The notes beneath the pieces are model-generated. The model was not told the origin of the DNA, made no database searches, and saw only the letters and a list, made by a program, of their open reading frames with translations. Of a stretch of DNA of 64,000 bases, positions 51,245 to 59,468 are shown piece by piece. Position 1 is the stretch's first letter. Each line of letters begins with the position of its first letter. The stretch is from Sulfuritalea sp. (lineage in GTDB: Bacteria > Pseudomonadota > Gammaproteobacteria > Burkholderiales > Rhodocyclaceae), in assembly GCF_017302275.1 (NCBI RefSeq), contig NZ_JAFLDR010000014.1, forward strand, positions 40,932 to 104,931, read 5' to 3'. A program made the position numbers and the translations under genes.

Positions 51245-52965
51245 ACAGGCAGCCTCAAGACCGGCGCCATGGCGGCCAGGGCCGCGGCGAGCTCCGCGTT
51301 GCCCAGCGCTCTTGGCAGCGCCGCCGCGTCGAGAATCTCAACCTGATCCCGGCTGATCCTGAGGTAGGCGGTTCCGCTGGCCGGGTCGACCAGTTCGATG
51401 GTCGCAATGCGCCGCACACAGTCCCGGAGGAAACCGCAGTTCGCCGCCACCGCCAGTTCCCCCACCGGCGGATAGACCTCCTCCGGAGTCTTGGCGTGGA
51501 TGTTGACCTTCTGGTAGCGCTCGATGTCCACCAGGGCGAGCGGATCGTATATGACCATGCCGTCGCGGTCGCCGCGGGCGATGGTCTTCGGAAACGTTCC
51601 CTTGGGCACCCGGTTGTCGAGGAAGACATAGCGGTAGTCGGGGCGCGGGCTCGCCAGCCACTTGAAGAGGATTTTCGGCATGCCGCGACAGGCTTCGACA
51701 CCGTGGCCCAGGAAATCCTCCACGGCCTTGTAGCGGCCGCGTTCCAGCGCCCGCCGCCAGCCGCGCTCGACGGTCTCTTCGGGCGGCGTGACGATGAAAT
51801 ACATGACCATCGTATCGACGTAGCGGGCATAGGTGTCGTGCAGCACGCGGCCTACCTTCTCGGCGGTGAAGCTGTCGAAGCGGAAGCGGTCGACCAGCAG
51901 ATGCGGGATGGCGCCCGTGCGCCCGGCCTGGTCGCGGATGTGGCGGTCGAGCTTGCCGTCGATCACCATCAGCTCGCGGCTGGTCAGGTGGCCGGCGTAT
52001 TTGCGCGCCGGCCCCAGCGACTCGTAATCGAGCAGCAGGCGGCGCCAGACATCCGGGCTGATCGTGGCATAGCCGTCGGGTTCGATGCCGTGCTCGCGCA
52101 TCAGCTTTTTCAGCATCGGCCGCAGCGAACTCTTGCCCGCCGCCGAGGCGCCCTTGAGGCTGATCAGCACCGGCTTCTCGCGCCGGGCGACGCGCGTGTA
52201 ACCCTCGCGCTCGATCGCGGCGTCGACCAGGGGCGCGATGATCTCGCCGATCAACTGGCTGCCATGGCTGTTGCCGACATGGCGGGCGACCAGCCGGACG
52301 AACAAATCGCGCTCGGCGCCGAGGCGGCCGCGTTTGCCCGCAGTCGCGCCGAGCACGCGATAGAGGCTCTTGTACACCGCCCGCCGCAGCGGATCGGCAC
52401 AGGCCGGACCGGCGGCCTTGTAGCCGGCGACGATGCGGTACTCGCGTTCCGCGGTCGATTCGACGGTGGCCGGCGTAGCGGCGCGGCGGAGACCGAACCA
52501 GCCACGCCGCACGGCGGCCGGCGCCGGCGCGAACAGGGTCTCGGCCAGGATTTCCTGCGCGACGGTGGCAGCATGCGCACAGAGTTCGGCGTGGGCCTGT
52601 TCGATCCTGTCGAGTTGCGGCGCGACATAGCCGTCATGGATACGGGTCGTGATGCGGCGGAAGTTGCGCCCGAAATCCTCCTCTTCCTCGCCTTCGGCGA
52701 CGCCGATGCTGGCGGTGACGCGGATGATGATTTCATGCAGGGCCAGCCGCCGCGGGCGGAACACCGCCAGTTCCTCGGCAGGCAGGCCGGTCAGTGCGGC
52801 CAGTTCGCCGACCTCGTCGGCGGCGACAAGCGCGCATTCCGGGCGGACGATGGTTTCCAGCGCACGGAACTCGCGCGGGATCCCCGGACTTACGCCGGGA
52901 TTCCAGGCCGATTCCGCTTGCCGTTCGTCCGCCACGCTATCCATCAGCGAGATCCCGTGTTGCAT
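51241..52965 (-). CDS. unknown protein with a zeta-toxin-like P-loop kinase domain
   Basis: This 574-residue protein has an N-terminal helical part of unknown type (residues 1-260) and a C-terminal P-loop domain. The Walker A motif is LKGASAAGKSS at 270-280, followed by ISPDVWRRLLLDYESLG and HLTSRELMVIDGKLDR, then DTMVMYFIVTPPEETVERGWRR. The layout (P-loop, then an Asp/Arg-rich helix) resembles zeta-toxin and polynucleotide-kinase-like folds, but I do not know a characterised member. No antitoxin-like gene is beside it. The start could also be ATG 52944. It converges on the SulP-Usp gene with shared stop bases. Confidence 0.75.
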   Translation of the reverse strand: MQHGISLMDSVADERQAESAWNPGVSPGIPREFRALETIVRPECALVAADEVGELAALTGLPAEELAVFRPRRLALHEIIIRVTASIGVAEGEEEEDFGRNFRRITTRIHDGYVAPQLDRIEQAHAELCAHAATVAQEILAETLFAPAPAAVRRGWFGLRRAATPATVESTAEREYRIVAGYKAAGPACADPLRRAVYKSLYRVLGATAGKRGRLGAERDLFVRLVARHVGNSHGSQLIGEIIAPLVDAAIEREGYTRVARREKPVLISLKGASAAGKSSLRPMLKKLMREHGIEPDGYATISPDVWRRLLLDYESLGPARKYAGHLTSRELMVIDGKLDRHIRDQAGRTGAIPHLLVDRFRFDSFTAEKVGRVLHDTYARYVDTMVMYFIVTPPEETVERGWRRALERGRYKAVEDFLGHGVEACRGMPKILFKWLASPRPDYRYVFLDNRVPKGTFPKTIARGDRDGMVIYDPLALVDIERYQKVNIHAKTPEEVYPPVGELAVAANCGFLRDCVRRIATIELVDPASGTAYLRISRDQVEILDAAALPRALGNAELAAALAAMAPVLRLPV

Positions 52966-53036
52966 TCATAGACATAGACTACCGCAGCCGCGCTCTGCGT
53001 CATAATCCGGGCACAGTCACGCAAAGGAAACCCGCC

Positions 53037-53588
53037 ATGGGACACCGCCTCTCGAAAATCTACACCCGCACCGGCGATGCCGGCACCACCGGCCTCGGCG
53101 ACGGTTCGCGCACCGCCAAGAATTCCGCGCGCGTCGCCGCCATGGGCGATGTCGATGAACTCAATTCGCTGCTGGGCGTGGTCCTCTGCGAGCCATTGCC
53201 CGATGACGTCCGCGAATTGCTCACCGGCATCCAGCACGACCTGTTCGACTTCGGCGGTGAAATGTCTATTCCCGGTGCCACGCTGCTCAAGCCCACCCAG
53301 CCGGCACGGCTGGAAGCCGCCATCGACAAGTACAACGCCGAGCTCGGACCGCTCAAGGAATTCATCCTGCCCGGCGGAACACGATCCGCCGCCCTGACCC
53401 ACCTTGCGCGCACGGTCTGCCGCCGCGCCGAACGCATGACCGTAGCGCTGGCCGCCGAAGAGGCGGTGTCCGACGCCGGACGCCAGTACCTGAACCGCCT
53501 ATCCGACCTGCTGTTCGTCCTCGGTCGCTGGCTGAACAAGTCCGCCGGCGGTGGCGACGTGCTGTGGCAGAAGGGCAAGAACGCCTGA
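53037..53588 (+). CDS. PduO-type cob(I)alamin adenosyltransferase
   Basis: This 183-residue enzyme transfers the adenosyl group of ATP to cob(I)alamin, making coenzyme B12. KIYTRTGDAGTTGLGDGSRTAKNSARVAAMGDVDELNS is the N-terminal ATP-binding signature. FILPGGTRSAALTHLARTVCRRAER, with the conserved arginines, and LNRLSDLLFVLGRWLN complete it. Adenosylcobalamin-dependent enzymes are not in the window. AAGGAAA precedes ATG 53037; the frame upstream is non-coding. A copy of the dispersed repeat begins at the stop codon. Confidence 0.95.
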   Translation: MGHRLSKIYTRTGDAGTTGLGDGSRTAKNSARVAAMGDVDELNSLLGVVLCEPLPDDVRELLTGIQHDLFDFGGEMSIPGATLLKPTQPARLEAAIDKYNAELGPLKEFILPGGTRSAALTHLARTVCRRAERMTVALAAEEAVSDAGRQYLNRLSDLLFVLGRWLNKSAGGGDVLWQKGKNA

Positions 53589-53612
53589 AAGTCGGCGCTG
53601 GCGACACGGCGA
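53586..53612 (-). repeat. dispersed GCGCCGACTTT repeat, copy 6, at a stop codon
   Basis: On the plus strand it begins TGAAAGTCGGCGC and continues TGGCGACACGGCGA. TGA at 53586-53588 is the stop of the adenosyltransferase. Confidence 0.7.
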
Positions 53613-53676
53613 TTCGAGGCTCGCTCAAGCCCAAAAACCAACTTTTTCAGTATGGTTTTAAGTTTATGATTTACAA

Positions 53677-53690
53677 ATGATTTACATCAA
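53677..53690 (+). promoter_or_regulatory. FNR/DNR-type binding site
   Basis: ATGATTTACATCAA differs from the TTGAT-N4-ATCAA consensus in one base. A CATAGT -10-like box at 53713 would put the site near -41, the usual activating position. It precedes the DUF2249 gene. The direct repeat ATGATTTACA occurs just upstream as well. Confidence 0.6.
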
Positions 53691-53749
53691 TTTTCGGATG
53701 GCCTGGATGATGCATAGTACGTTCATTCCAACCCAAAGGGTAAATTGCC

Positions 53750-54001
53750 ATGCACGTTCATCTTTCCCCCGATTCGATCTATCCCTTCGATGCCCGCGGC
53801 ATTGCCAAGCGTTTCCGCCATGCCGCGATCTTCGGCGCACTCGATGCCCTGCGTCCCGGCGAAACCATGCGCTTCGTCAATGACCACGACCCACTGCCGC
53901 TGCTCGACCAGCTCGCGCAACGCTATGGCGCCGCCGTCGAAATCGGCTACAAGCAGCGCGAGCCGGGCAATATCGTGATCGACTTCGTCAAGAAACAGTA
54001 A
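53750..54001 (+). CDS. DUF2249 domain protein
   Basis: This 83-residue protein matches the DUF2249 family: a beta strand start, SIYPFDARGIAKRFRHAAIFGALDALRPGETMRFVNDHDPLPLLDQL, then YKQREPGNIVIDFVKK. The D-H-D-P-x-P-L motif is typical. The family is often found beside denitrification and nitric-oxide-related genes, but its biochemistry is not established. AAAGGG lies before the ATG. An FNR-type site 60-70 bases upstream points to low-oxygen or nitrogen-oxide control. The next gene starts 4 bases later. Confidence 0.88.
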   Translation: MHVHLSPDSIYPFDARGIAKRFRHAAIFGALDALRPGETMRFVNDHDPLPLLDQLAQRYGAAVEIGYKQREPGNIVIDFVKKQ

Positions 54002-54005
54002 GGGC

Positions 54006-54629
54006 GTGGCATACCCGGCCTTCTTCGACGAAGTGCGCAGCATCGTCGTTCATGACCCGCTGGCGGAATTTCTCGGCGCCGCAGCCGACGGCTGCATTGA
54101 GTACCGCTATGTCGACGCCGTCAAGCTGGCCGGCCATTCCTGTCCCACCGTTGCCGCCGCCTACTGGATGACGTTGAAGGCGCTGCAGCACCTCTACCCG
54201 GATACGCTGCCGCAGCGCGGTGGCATCCGCGTCGAATTCCGCGAGGACCGCCTCTCCGGAGTCACCGGCGTCATCGCCAATGTGGTCGCGCTGCTCACCG
54301 GCGCTACCCATGACACGGGCTTCAAGGGCATAGCCGGGCGCTTCGACCGGCGCAACCTCCTGTACTTTTCCGCGGACGTCGCCGAAGAGATCCGCTACAC
54401 GCGGGTCGATAACGGACGGGCGGTGGATGCCGCGGCACGGCTGCAGTCCGTCCCCTTCGCGGCGCAAACGCCCGAACTGATGCGCAAATGCCTCGACGGC
54501 AGCGCGACGACCGACGAGACGGCGGAGTTCCGCGCCCGCTGGCAGGCGCGCGTGCGCGCGCTGCTGCTCGAGCATGGTGACGACCCGGAAGTATTCGTGC
54601 TGCGCCCGGTGGCGCGGGTACCCGCTTAA
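54006..54629 (+). CDS. FmdE-like protein of unknown role
   Basis: This 207-residue protein has the FmdE-type motif AGHSCPTVAAAYWMTLKAL (His44, Cys46). A later GGIRVEFREDRLSGVTGVIANVVALLTGATHDTGFKGIAGRFDRR segment and no signal peptide are seen. FmdE domains bind metal in archaeal formylmethanofuran dehydrogenase operons, but in proteobacteria the role is unknown. It uses a GTG start 4 bases after the DUF2249 stop, so the pair share the FNR-type promoter. The assignment rests on the G-H-x-C-P motif and the general layout, so it is moderate. Confidence 0.7.
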   Translation: MAYPAFFDEVRSIVVHDPLAEFLGAAADGCIEYRYVDAVKLAGHSCPTVAAAYWMTLKALQHLYPDTLPQRGGIRVEFREDRLSGVTGVIANVVALLTGATHDTGFKGIAGRFDRRNLLYFSADVAEEIRYTRVDNGRAVDAAARLQSVPFAAQTPELMRKCLDGSATTDETAEFRARWQARVRALLLEHGDDPEVFVLRPVARVPA

Positions 54630-55156
54630 CGAATGCGCGAACGTCGCGCTTCCATGCAGGACATCAGTTGTGCGCTGACGTTGCGCAGGCGCTGGTTGAG
54701 CAGCATCAGCAGTTCCATCATCAGCTTGACGCCGATGCGCGGTTCCTCTGTCAATATCCGCGACAGGCTCTCGCGATCGAGCACGGCGACTTCCACCGTT
54801 TCCAGCGCGACGCAACTGGCGAAACGCGGCTCGCCATCGATCAGGGACATTTCGCCCAAGGTCTTGCCTGGGCCCGCAGTGCCCATGATCTGCGGCAGGC
54901 CGCGCATGTCCTTCTTGACGATCTCGACGCTGCCTTGCAGCAACAGCAGCATGAAATCGCCATTATCGCCTTCGCGGATGATCTCGGCGCCGAGCGGCGC
55001 GCGGTAACAGCGCATATAGCGCGCCAAGCCTTCCAGTTCCGCCGGATCGAAATCCTCGAACAGCTGGATCGCCTCGATGATCTCGCGGATGCGACCGACG
55101 AAGGGCACCGCGTCGCCGAGAAATTCGATGTTGGGAATCCGGTCGATCAGGGTCAT
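54626..55156 (-). CDS. cyclic-nucleotide-binding domain protein without DNA-binding part
   Basis: This 176-residue protein has the Crp-type sensor fold: IQLFEDFDPAELEGLARYMRCYRAPLGAEIIREGDNGDFMLLLLQGSVEIV, and the phosphate-binding cassette LGEMSLIDGEPRFASCVALE. No helix-turn-helix follows; it ends MLLNQRLRNVSAQLMSCMEARRSRIR. It may regulate a partner protein through cAMP, cyclic di-GMP or another ligand. It is the last gene of an operon with UbiA-like and glycosyltransferase genes, starting 2 bases after the UbiA-like stop. Its own stop overlaps the convergent FmdE-like stop by four bases. Confidence 0.88.
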   Translation of the reverse strand: MTLIDRIPNIEFLGDAVPFVGRIREIIEAIQLFEDFDPAELEGLARYMRCYRAPLGAEIIREGDNGDFMLLLLQGSVEIVKKDMRGLPQIMGTAGPGKTLGEMSLIDGEPRFASCVALETVEVAVLDRESLSRILTEEPRIGVKLMMELLMLLNQRLRNVSAQLMSCMEARRSRIR

Positions 55157-55158
55157 GG

Positions 55159-56142
55159 TCAGCGGATTGTAACTCCGCCCAGCAGGAACAGCACGAGCAG
55201 CAACCAGCCGGCGGAAGCCGCCAGCAGGTGCGGGTCGGTCAACAGCTCCTGCGCCGGATCGCCACCGCCGCCATGCCGGTGCAGCCGCCACAGGTAGCGC
55301 AGCATGCCGTAGAGCACGAAGGGCACGGTCGCGATCAGGCCGCGCGTTCCGTGCAGGGCCACGGTTTCCGCGCTGACGGTATAGAGGGCATAGGAAATCA
55401 CCGTGCCGGCCGCGACGATGGAGATGAACTGGTCGAGCATCGGCGCCGTGTAGTGCTCCAGCACGCGGCGATGCCCGGCGCTGTCTTCGGGCAGGGCCAG
55501 CAATTCCGCGCTGCGCTTGGCAAAACCGAGAAACAGGGTGAGCATCAGGCCGCACAGCAGCAGCCATTGCGAGGGGGCGATGTCCAGGCCCAGCGTGCCG
55601 GCCAGGATGCGCAGCATGAAACCCGCGGCGATGATGAACACGTCGAGGATCACCACATGCTTGAGGCCAAAACTGTAGCCGACGTTGAGCGCGACATAGG
55701 CGACGAAGATCCACGGCGCGGAACCCGCCCACAACCTGGCGATGATGCCGCCGGCGACGAGGCAGGCCGCCCCCAGCGCACAGGCGCCGCCGACGCTCAC
55801 CGCGCCGGTGACCAGCGGCCGCAGCTTCTTCTTCGGATGCAGCCGGTCCTGCTCGCGATCGATCAGGTCGTTCATGACATACACCGCCGAGGCGAGCAGG
55901 CAGAAGGCGGCAAAGGCCGCCAGTGCCTGGCCGAGCTTCACCGGGTCCGACCAGGCATGACCGAACAGCAGGCCGAGGAAAACGAAGCCGTTCTTTACCC
56001 ACTGGTGCGGGCGCAGAAGCCGGAGGTACGCGCGCCACCCCCAGGCCCGCGGCCCGGCGGGGGTGACGGCGGTTCGTCCGCTGGCGCGGACTCCGTGTTC
56101 GTGGCTTGCCCCGCCTTGGGGCGGCCCGTCGTCGGGGCTCAT
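55159..56142 (-). CDS. UbiA-family prenyltransferase, decaprenyl-phosphate phosphoribosyltransferase-like
   Basis: This 327-residue membrane protein has about nine helices and the two aspartate motifs of the family: NDLIDREQDRLHPKKKLRPLVTG near 93-115 and a later GFAKRSAEL segment. LRLLRPHQWVKNGFVFLGLLFG is the typical start of the decaprenyl-phosphate phosphoribosyltransferase branch, which transfers phosphoribose to a polyprenyl phosphate. The product would be a lipid-linked sugar that the neighbouring GT39 enzyme could use; that link is an inference. ATG 56142 overlaps the glycosyltransferase stop (ATGA), which favours it over 56151. Confidence 0.88.
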   Translation of the reverse strand: MSPDDGPPQGGASHEHGVRASGRTAVTPAGPRAWGWRAYLRLLRPHQWVKNGFVFLGLLFGHAWSDPVKLGQALAAFAAFCLLASAVYVMNDLIDREQDRLHPKKKLRPLVTGAVSVGGACALGAACLVAGGIIARLWAGSAPWIFVAYVALNVGYSFGLKHVVILDVFIIAAGFMLRILAGTLGLDIAPSQWLLLCGLMLTLFLGFAKRSAELLALPEDSAGHRRVLEHYTAPMLDQFISIVAAGTVISYALYTVSAETVALHGTRGLIATVPFVLYGMLRYLWRLHRHGGGGDPAQELLTDPHLLAASAGWLLLVLFLLGGVTIR

Positions 56143-57656
56143 CGCCGGCACGCCTCACCGGAAAAATATCGATCGCACATATAGCAGGCAGTTTGCGGCA
56201 ACCAGGCCGGAATCGCATAGTACTTCTGCCGCACGCCGGCCAGCACGCCGTCACGATAGGCGGCGTAGTCGAAACCCTCACCCTTGACCCGCCAGAAGCG
56301 CGCGCCGCGGACCTCGAAGCTGTCGACGCCGACAGAGCGGAAGTATCGGCGATAGTCATCCGGGCCAGGTTCGGACTTCCTCAGGATGAGGAAATTGTGG
56401 CCGTCCAGGGTGCGGAAGTCGGTGAGCAGATCGTCATGGCGCGCATGGCTCGACGCCTCGCCGAACACCGCGACATACTGCCGCAGGTTGTAGCCCAGCG
56501 TCACGGCGTTGGAATAGCCGTCCATCGCCAGCACCCGATCCTTTCTGTCGGTTTCGAGTTCGCGCCCGATCGCCCGGTGCTCGAAGCTCAACACGATGCC
56601 GTCGTAGAGCCGGGTCTTCTGCCAGGCCTCCAGCGGAACGCGCGAGGCGACCAGGATGGCGGCGATGTGCAAGGTGGCGAAACCGGCGAAGAACAGGCCG
56701 AGCTTCTGCAACGTGGAAGGCTGCAGGCGCAGGGTTAGCCAGATCAGGGTGAAGGGTACGAAAGACAGCAGCCAGTGCAGGCCGATCTGCTTCACCGCCG
56801 CGAGGACGGCGAACAGCAGGAAGGGTAGCCAGGCCAGCGTGCCGAGTCCGGGCGGCGGGAGGGTCGTTGCGGAAAAGTCGGCGCTGGCGCTACGGCGATT
56901 CTTCCACGCCAGCCACAGCACAGGCGGCCCCATCACGTAGACCAGCGTCACGGCATATAGCACCGGCGTCTTCAGCGACCAGCCGGCATCGCCATGGCGA
57001 TTGACAAAATTGAACATGAAGTTCGGCCAGCAGTTGGCGCTGTTCCACCAGGCCATCAGCACCAGCGCCGGCAAGGTGCAGCCATAGGCGATGGCAACGC
57101 CGGCCAGCGCGCCGCGCTTGCGCCGGCGCAGCGCGTCCACCAGGTAGGCGAAACCGAGGATTGCGGCAAAATACTTGGAGAGCACCGCGCCTGCCAGCAG
57201 CAATCCGGCGGCGAGGTACCAGCGCCGGCTGTCGTCACGCGCGGCGCGTATCCAGGCCAGCCCCGAAAAAACGCTGAAATAGACCAGCGGCGTGTCGGTG
57301 GTGATGAAGACGTTCCAGACATTGACCGGCGCCAGCAATACCAGGGTCGCGGCCCACAGCCGGCGCTGTTCGCCGACGCCGGAAAGCAGATTCGGCAGCG
57401 CCCAGTACACGGCCAGCGCCAACAGGGCGGGTTGGAGGATCACCGGCAGTCGCAGCCACCATTCCGCCTCGCTCACCGTAGAGAGGGCCGCCAGCCACCA
57501 GCCGATCATCGGCGGATGGTCGTAGAAACCCCAGTCGGGCCGCCAGCCCCACCAGATGAAATAGGCCTCGTCGCCGGTGATCGGAAAGGCCGCCGCCAGC
57601 CAGGAGCGGAAGGCCAGGGTGAGGACCAGCAGCGCGGCGAACAGGCGGCCGGTCAT
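56139..57656 (-). CDS. GT39/ArnT-like membrane glycosyltransferase
   Basis: This 505-residue protein has about 11 helices and the GT-C start FPITGDEAYFIWWGWRPDWGFYDHPPMIGWWLAAL with the catalytic acids (D, E) in the first outer loop. ITTDTPLVYFSVFSGLAW is the second family block. The enzyme moves a sugar from a polyprenyl-phosphate donor to lipid, protein or glycan in the periplasm. The peptide RRSASADFSA near 254-263 is coded by a dispersed repeat. It lies between aroG (8 bases) and the UbiA-like gene (overlap), so all are likely one transcript. Confidence 0.88.
   Translation of the reverse strand: MTGRLFAALLVLTLAFRSWLAAAFPITGDEAYFIWWGWRPDWGFYDHPPMIGWWLAALSTVSEAEWWLRLPVILQPALLALAVYWALPNLLSGVGEQRRLWAATLVLLAPVNVWNVFITTDTPLVYFSVFSGLAWIRAARDDSRRWYLAAGLLLAGAVLSKYFAAILGFAYLVDALRRRKRGALAGVAIAYGCTLPALVLMAWWNSANCWPNFMFNFVNRHGDAGWSLKTPVLYAVTLVYVMGPPVLWLAWKNRRSASADFSATTLPPPGLGTLAWLPFLLFAVLAAVKQIGLHWLLSFVPFTLIWLTLRLQPSTLQKLGLFFAGFATLHIAAILVASRVPLEAWQKTRLYDGIVLSFEHRAIGRELETDRKDRVLAMDGYSNAVTLGYNLRQYVAVFGEASSHARHDDLLTDFRTLDGHNFLILRKSEPGPDDYRRYFRSVGVDSFEVRGARFWRVKGEGFDYAAYRDGVLAGVRQKYYAIPAWLPQTACYMCDRYFSGEACRR
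56872..56900 (-). repeat. dispersed GCGCCGACTTT repeat, copy 7, inside a gene
   Basis: On the minus strand AATCGCCGTAGCGCC then AGCGCCGACTTTTC. It lies in frame in the glycosyltransferase gene, coding RRSASADFS. Confidence 0.7.
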
Positions 57657-57664
57657 GTGCGACC

Positions 57665-58732
57665 TTACTTGTCCGCGAGTGCGACGCGGCGCGCCTTTAC
57701 CGCTTCGGCAAGGATATCCAGCGTTGTCAACGTGTCCTCCCAGCCGATGCAGGCATCGGTGACGGATACGCCATAGTCGAGCGGCTTGCCCGGCTTGAGG
57801 TCCTGGCGGCCTTCCTTGAGATGGGATTCGACCATGACGCCAAAAATGCGGTCCTCGCCCGCCGCCAGTTGCGCGCCGACATCGCGCGCCACGTCGATCT
57901 GGCGTTTGAATTGCTTGCTGCTGTTGGCGTGGGAGAAATCGATCATGACGCGCGCCGCCAGCCCGGACTTGCCCAGTTCGGTGCAGGCCGCATCGACCGC
58001 CGCCGCCTCGTAGTTGGGGCCCTTGCCGCCACGCAGGATGACGTGGCAGTCCTCGTTGCCGTTGGTCGAAACGATGGCCGAATGGCCGGCCTTGGTTACC
58101 GACAGAAAATGGTGCGGGCTGGCGGCAGCCTTGATCGCATCGACGGCGATGCGGATGTTGCCGTCGGTGCCGTTCTTGAAACCGACCGGGCAGGATAGGC
58201 CCGAGGCCAGCTCGCGATGCACCTGCGACTCGGTGGTGCGGGCGCCGATCGCGCCCCAACTGATCAGGTCGGCGGTGTATTGCGGCGTGATGGTGTCAAG
58301 GAACTCGGTGCCGCAGGGCAGGCCCAACTCGTTGATCTCCCACAGGAGCTTGCGCGCCAGGCGCAGTCCTTCGTTGATGCGGAAGCTGCCGTCCATGCGC
58401 GGATCGTTGATAAGTCCCTTCCAGCCCACGGTGGTGCGCGGCTTCTCGAAATACACCCGCATGACGATCAGCAGATCCTCGGCGCGGCGGTCCTGTTCCT
58501 GCTTGAGCCGCCGCGCATACTCCATTGCCGCCTCGTAATCGTGGATCGAGCAGGGCCCGACCACGACCACCAGCCGCGCATCGGCGCCGTGCAGCACGCG
58601 GTGCATCGCCTGGCGCGCCTCCCAGGTGGTCTCCGCCGCGGCATCCGTGGCGGGAAACTCTCGCAGGATGTGGCCGGGGGGCGAGAGTTCCTTGATTTCG
58701 CGGATGCGGACATCGTCGGTAATGTGTTTCAT
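57665..58732 (-). CDS. aroG: 3-deoxy-7-phosphoheptulonate synthase (class I)
   Basis: This 355-residue enzyme makes DAHP from phosphoenolpyruvate and erythrose 4-phosphate, the first step of aromatic synthesis. It has the class I (AroG/F/H) signature: VVVGPCSIHDYEAAMEYARRL with the metal-binding cysteine, RVYFEKPRTTVGWKGLINDP, FKNGTDGNIRIAVDAI, VILRGGKGPNYEA and DFSHANSSKQ. Regulation by an aromatic amino acid is likely, but which one cannot be read from sequence. ATG 58732 gives MKHITDDVRIREIKEL, the family start. It is divergent from the 2-oxoacid oxidoreductase operon. Confidence 0.96.
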   Translation of the reverse strand: MKHITDDVRIREIKELSPPGHILREFPATDAAAETTWEARQAMHRVLHGADARLVVVVGPCSIHDYEAAMEYARRLKQEQDRRAEDLLIVMRVYFEKPRTTVGWKGLINDPRMDGSFRINEGLRLARKLLWEINELGLPCGTEFLDTITPQYTADLISWGAIGARTTESQVHRELASGLSCPVGFKNGTDGNIRIAVDAIKAAASPHHFLSVTKAGHSAIVSTNGNEDCHVILRGGKGPNYEAAAVDAACTELGKSGLAARVMIDFSHANSSKQFKRQIDVARDVGAQLAAGEDRIFGVMVESHLKEGRQDLKPGKPLDYGVSVTDACIGWEDTLTTLDILAEAVKARRVALADK

Positions 58733-58880
58733 GCTTCGATCCAGTAGCGTCCAAAGGTGTAATTCTACCGGGGCGGCGGCGGCGGCAGGCCGGGCGAATC
58801 CGCGCGTTGCGATTTTCCGCAGTTCCCAAGCCGCCCGGCAACGGGTAAAGTCACCGTGCAAGCAAAACCAAGGAGGAGTC

Positions 58881-59468
58881 ATGTTCCAGGTTCGAATTCA
58901 CGGCCGGGGCGGTCAGGGTGTCGTCACAGCGGCCGAGATGCTGTCCATTGCGGCCTTCGATGAAGGACGCCACGCCCAGGCCTTCCCCAGTTTCGGTTCC
59001 GAGCGCACCGGCGCGCCGGTGGTGGCCTTCTGCCGCATCGCCGACAAGGAGATCCGCCTGCGCGAGCCGATCATGGCGCCCGATGCCATCATCATCCAGG
59101 ACCCGACCCTGCTGCACCAGGTCGACGTCTTCGCCGGCCTCAAGAAGGACGGCTACATCCTGATCAACACCACCAAGACTTTCGAACAACTCGGCCTCGG
59201 CGACTTCGTCCGCGACTGGCACCCGGAGCGCCTGTGCACCGTGTCGGCCACCGAACTCAGCCTCAAGCACGTCGGCCGCCCGGTGCCCAACGTGCCGCTG
59301 CTCGGCGGCTTCGCCGCGGTATCCGGGATCATCAAGCTCGAATCGGTGGTGATGGCAATCCGCGACAAGTTCTCCGGCAAGGTCGCCGACGGCAACATCG
59401 CCGCCGCCACCGAGGCCTACGACATCGTGGTTGCGGAAATGAGGGAGGCGCTGACCCACCATGCTTAA
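58881..59468 (+). CDS. 2-oxoacid:acceptor oxidoreductase gamma subunit
   Basis: This 195-residue protein has the gamma-domain start MFQVRIHGRGGQGVVTAAEMLSIAAF and FPSFGSERTGAPVVAFCRI. It is one of four subunits that turn a 2-oxo acid and CoA into acyl-CoA, CO2 and reduced carrier. The order gamma-alpha-beta-FAD subunit resembles phenylglyoxylate oxidoreductase (PadEFGHI) of Azoarcus more than one-chain pyruvate:ferredoxin oxidoreductase. AAGGAGGAG precedes the ATG. It overlaps the alpha gene by eight bases. Confidence 0.92.
   Translation: MFQVRIHGRGGQGVVTAAEMLSIAAFDEGRHAQAFPSFGSERTGAPVVAFCRIADKEIRLREPIMAPDAIIIQDPTLLHQVDVFAGLKKDGYILINTTKTFEQLGLGDFVRDWHPERLCTVSATELSLKHVGRPVPNVPLLGGFAAVSGIIKLESVVMAIRDKFSGKVADGNIAAATEAYDIVVAEMREALTHHA

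Noticed and set aside
51241-52965. Toxin of a zeta-type toxin-antitoxin pair
   Set aside because: It is far larger than zeta toxins and no small antitoxin gene is next to it.
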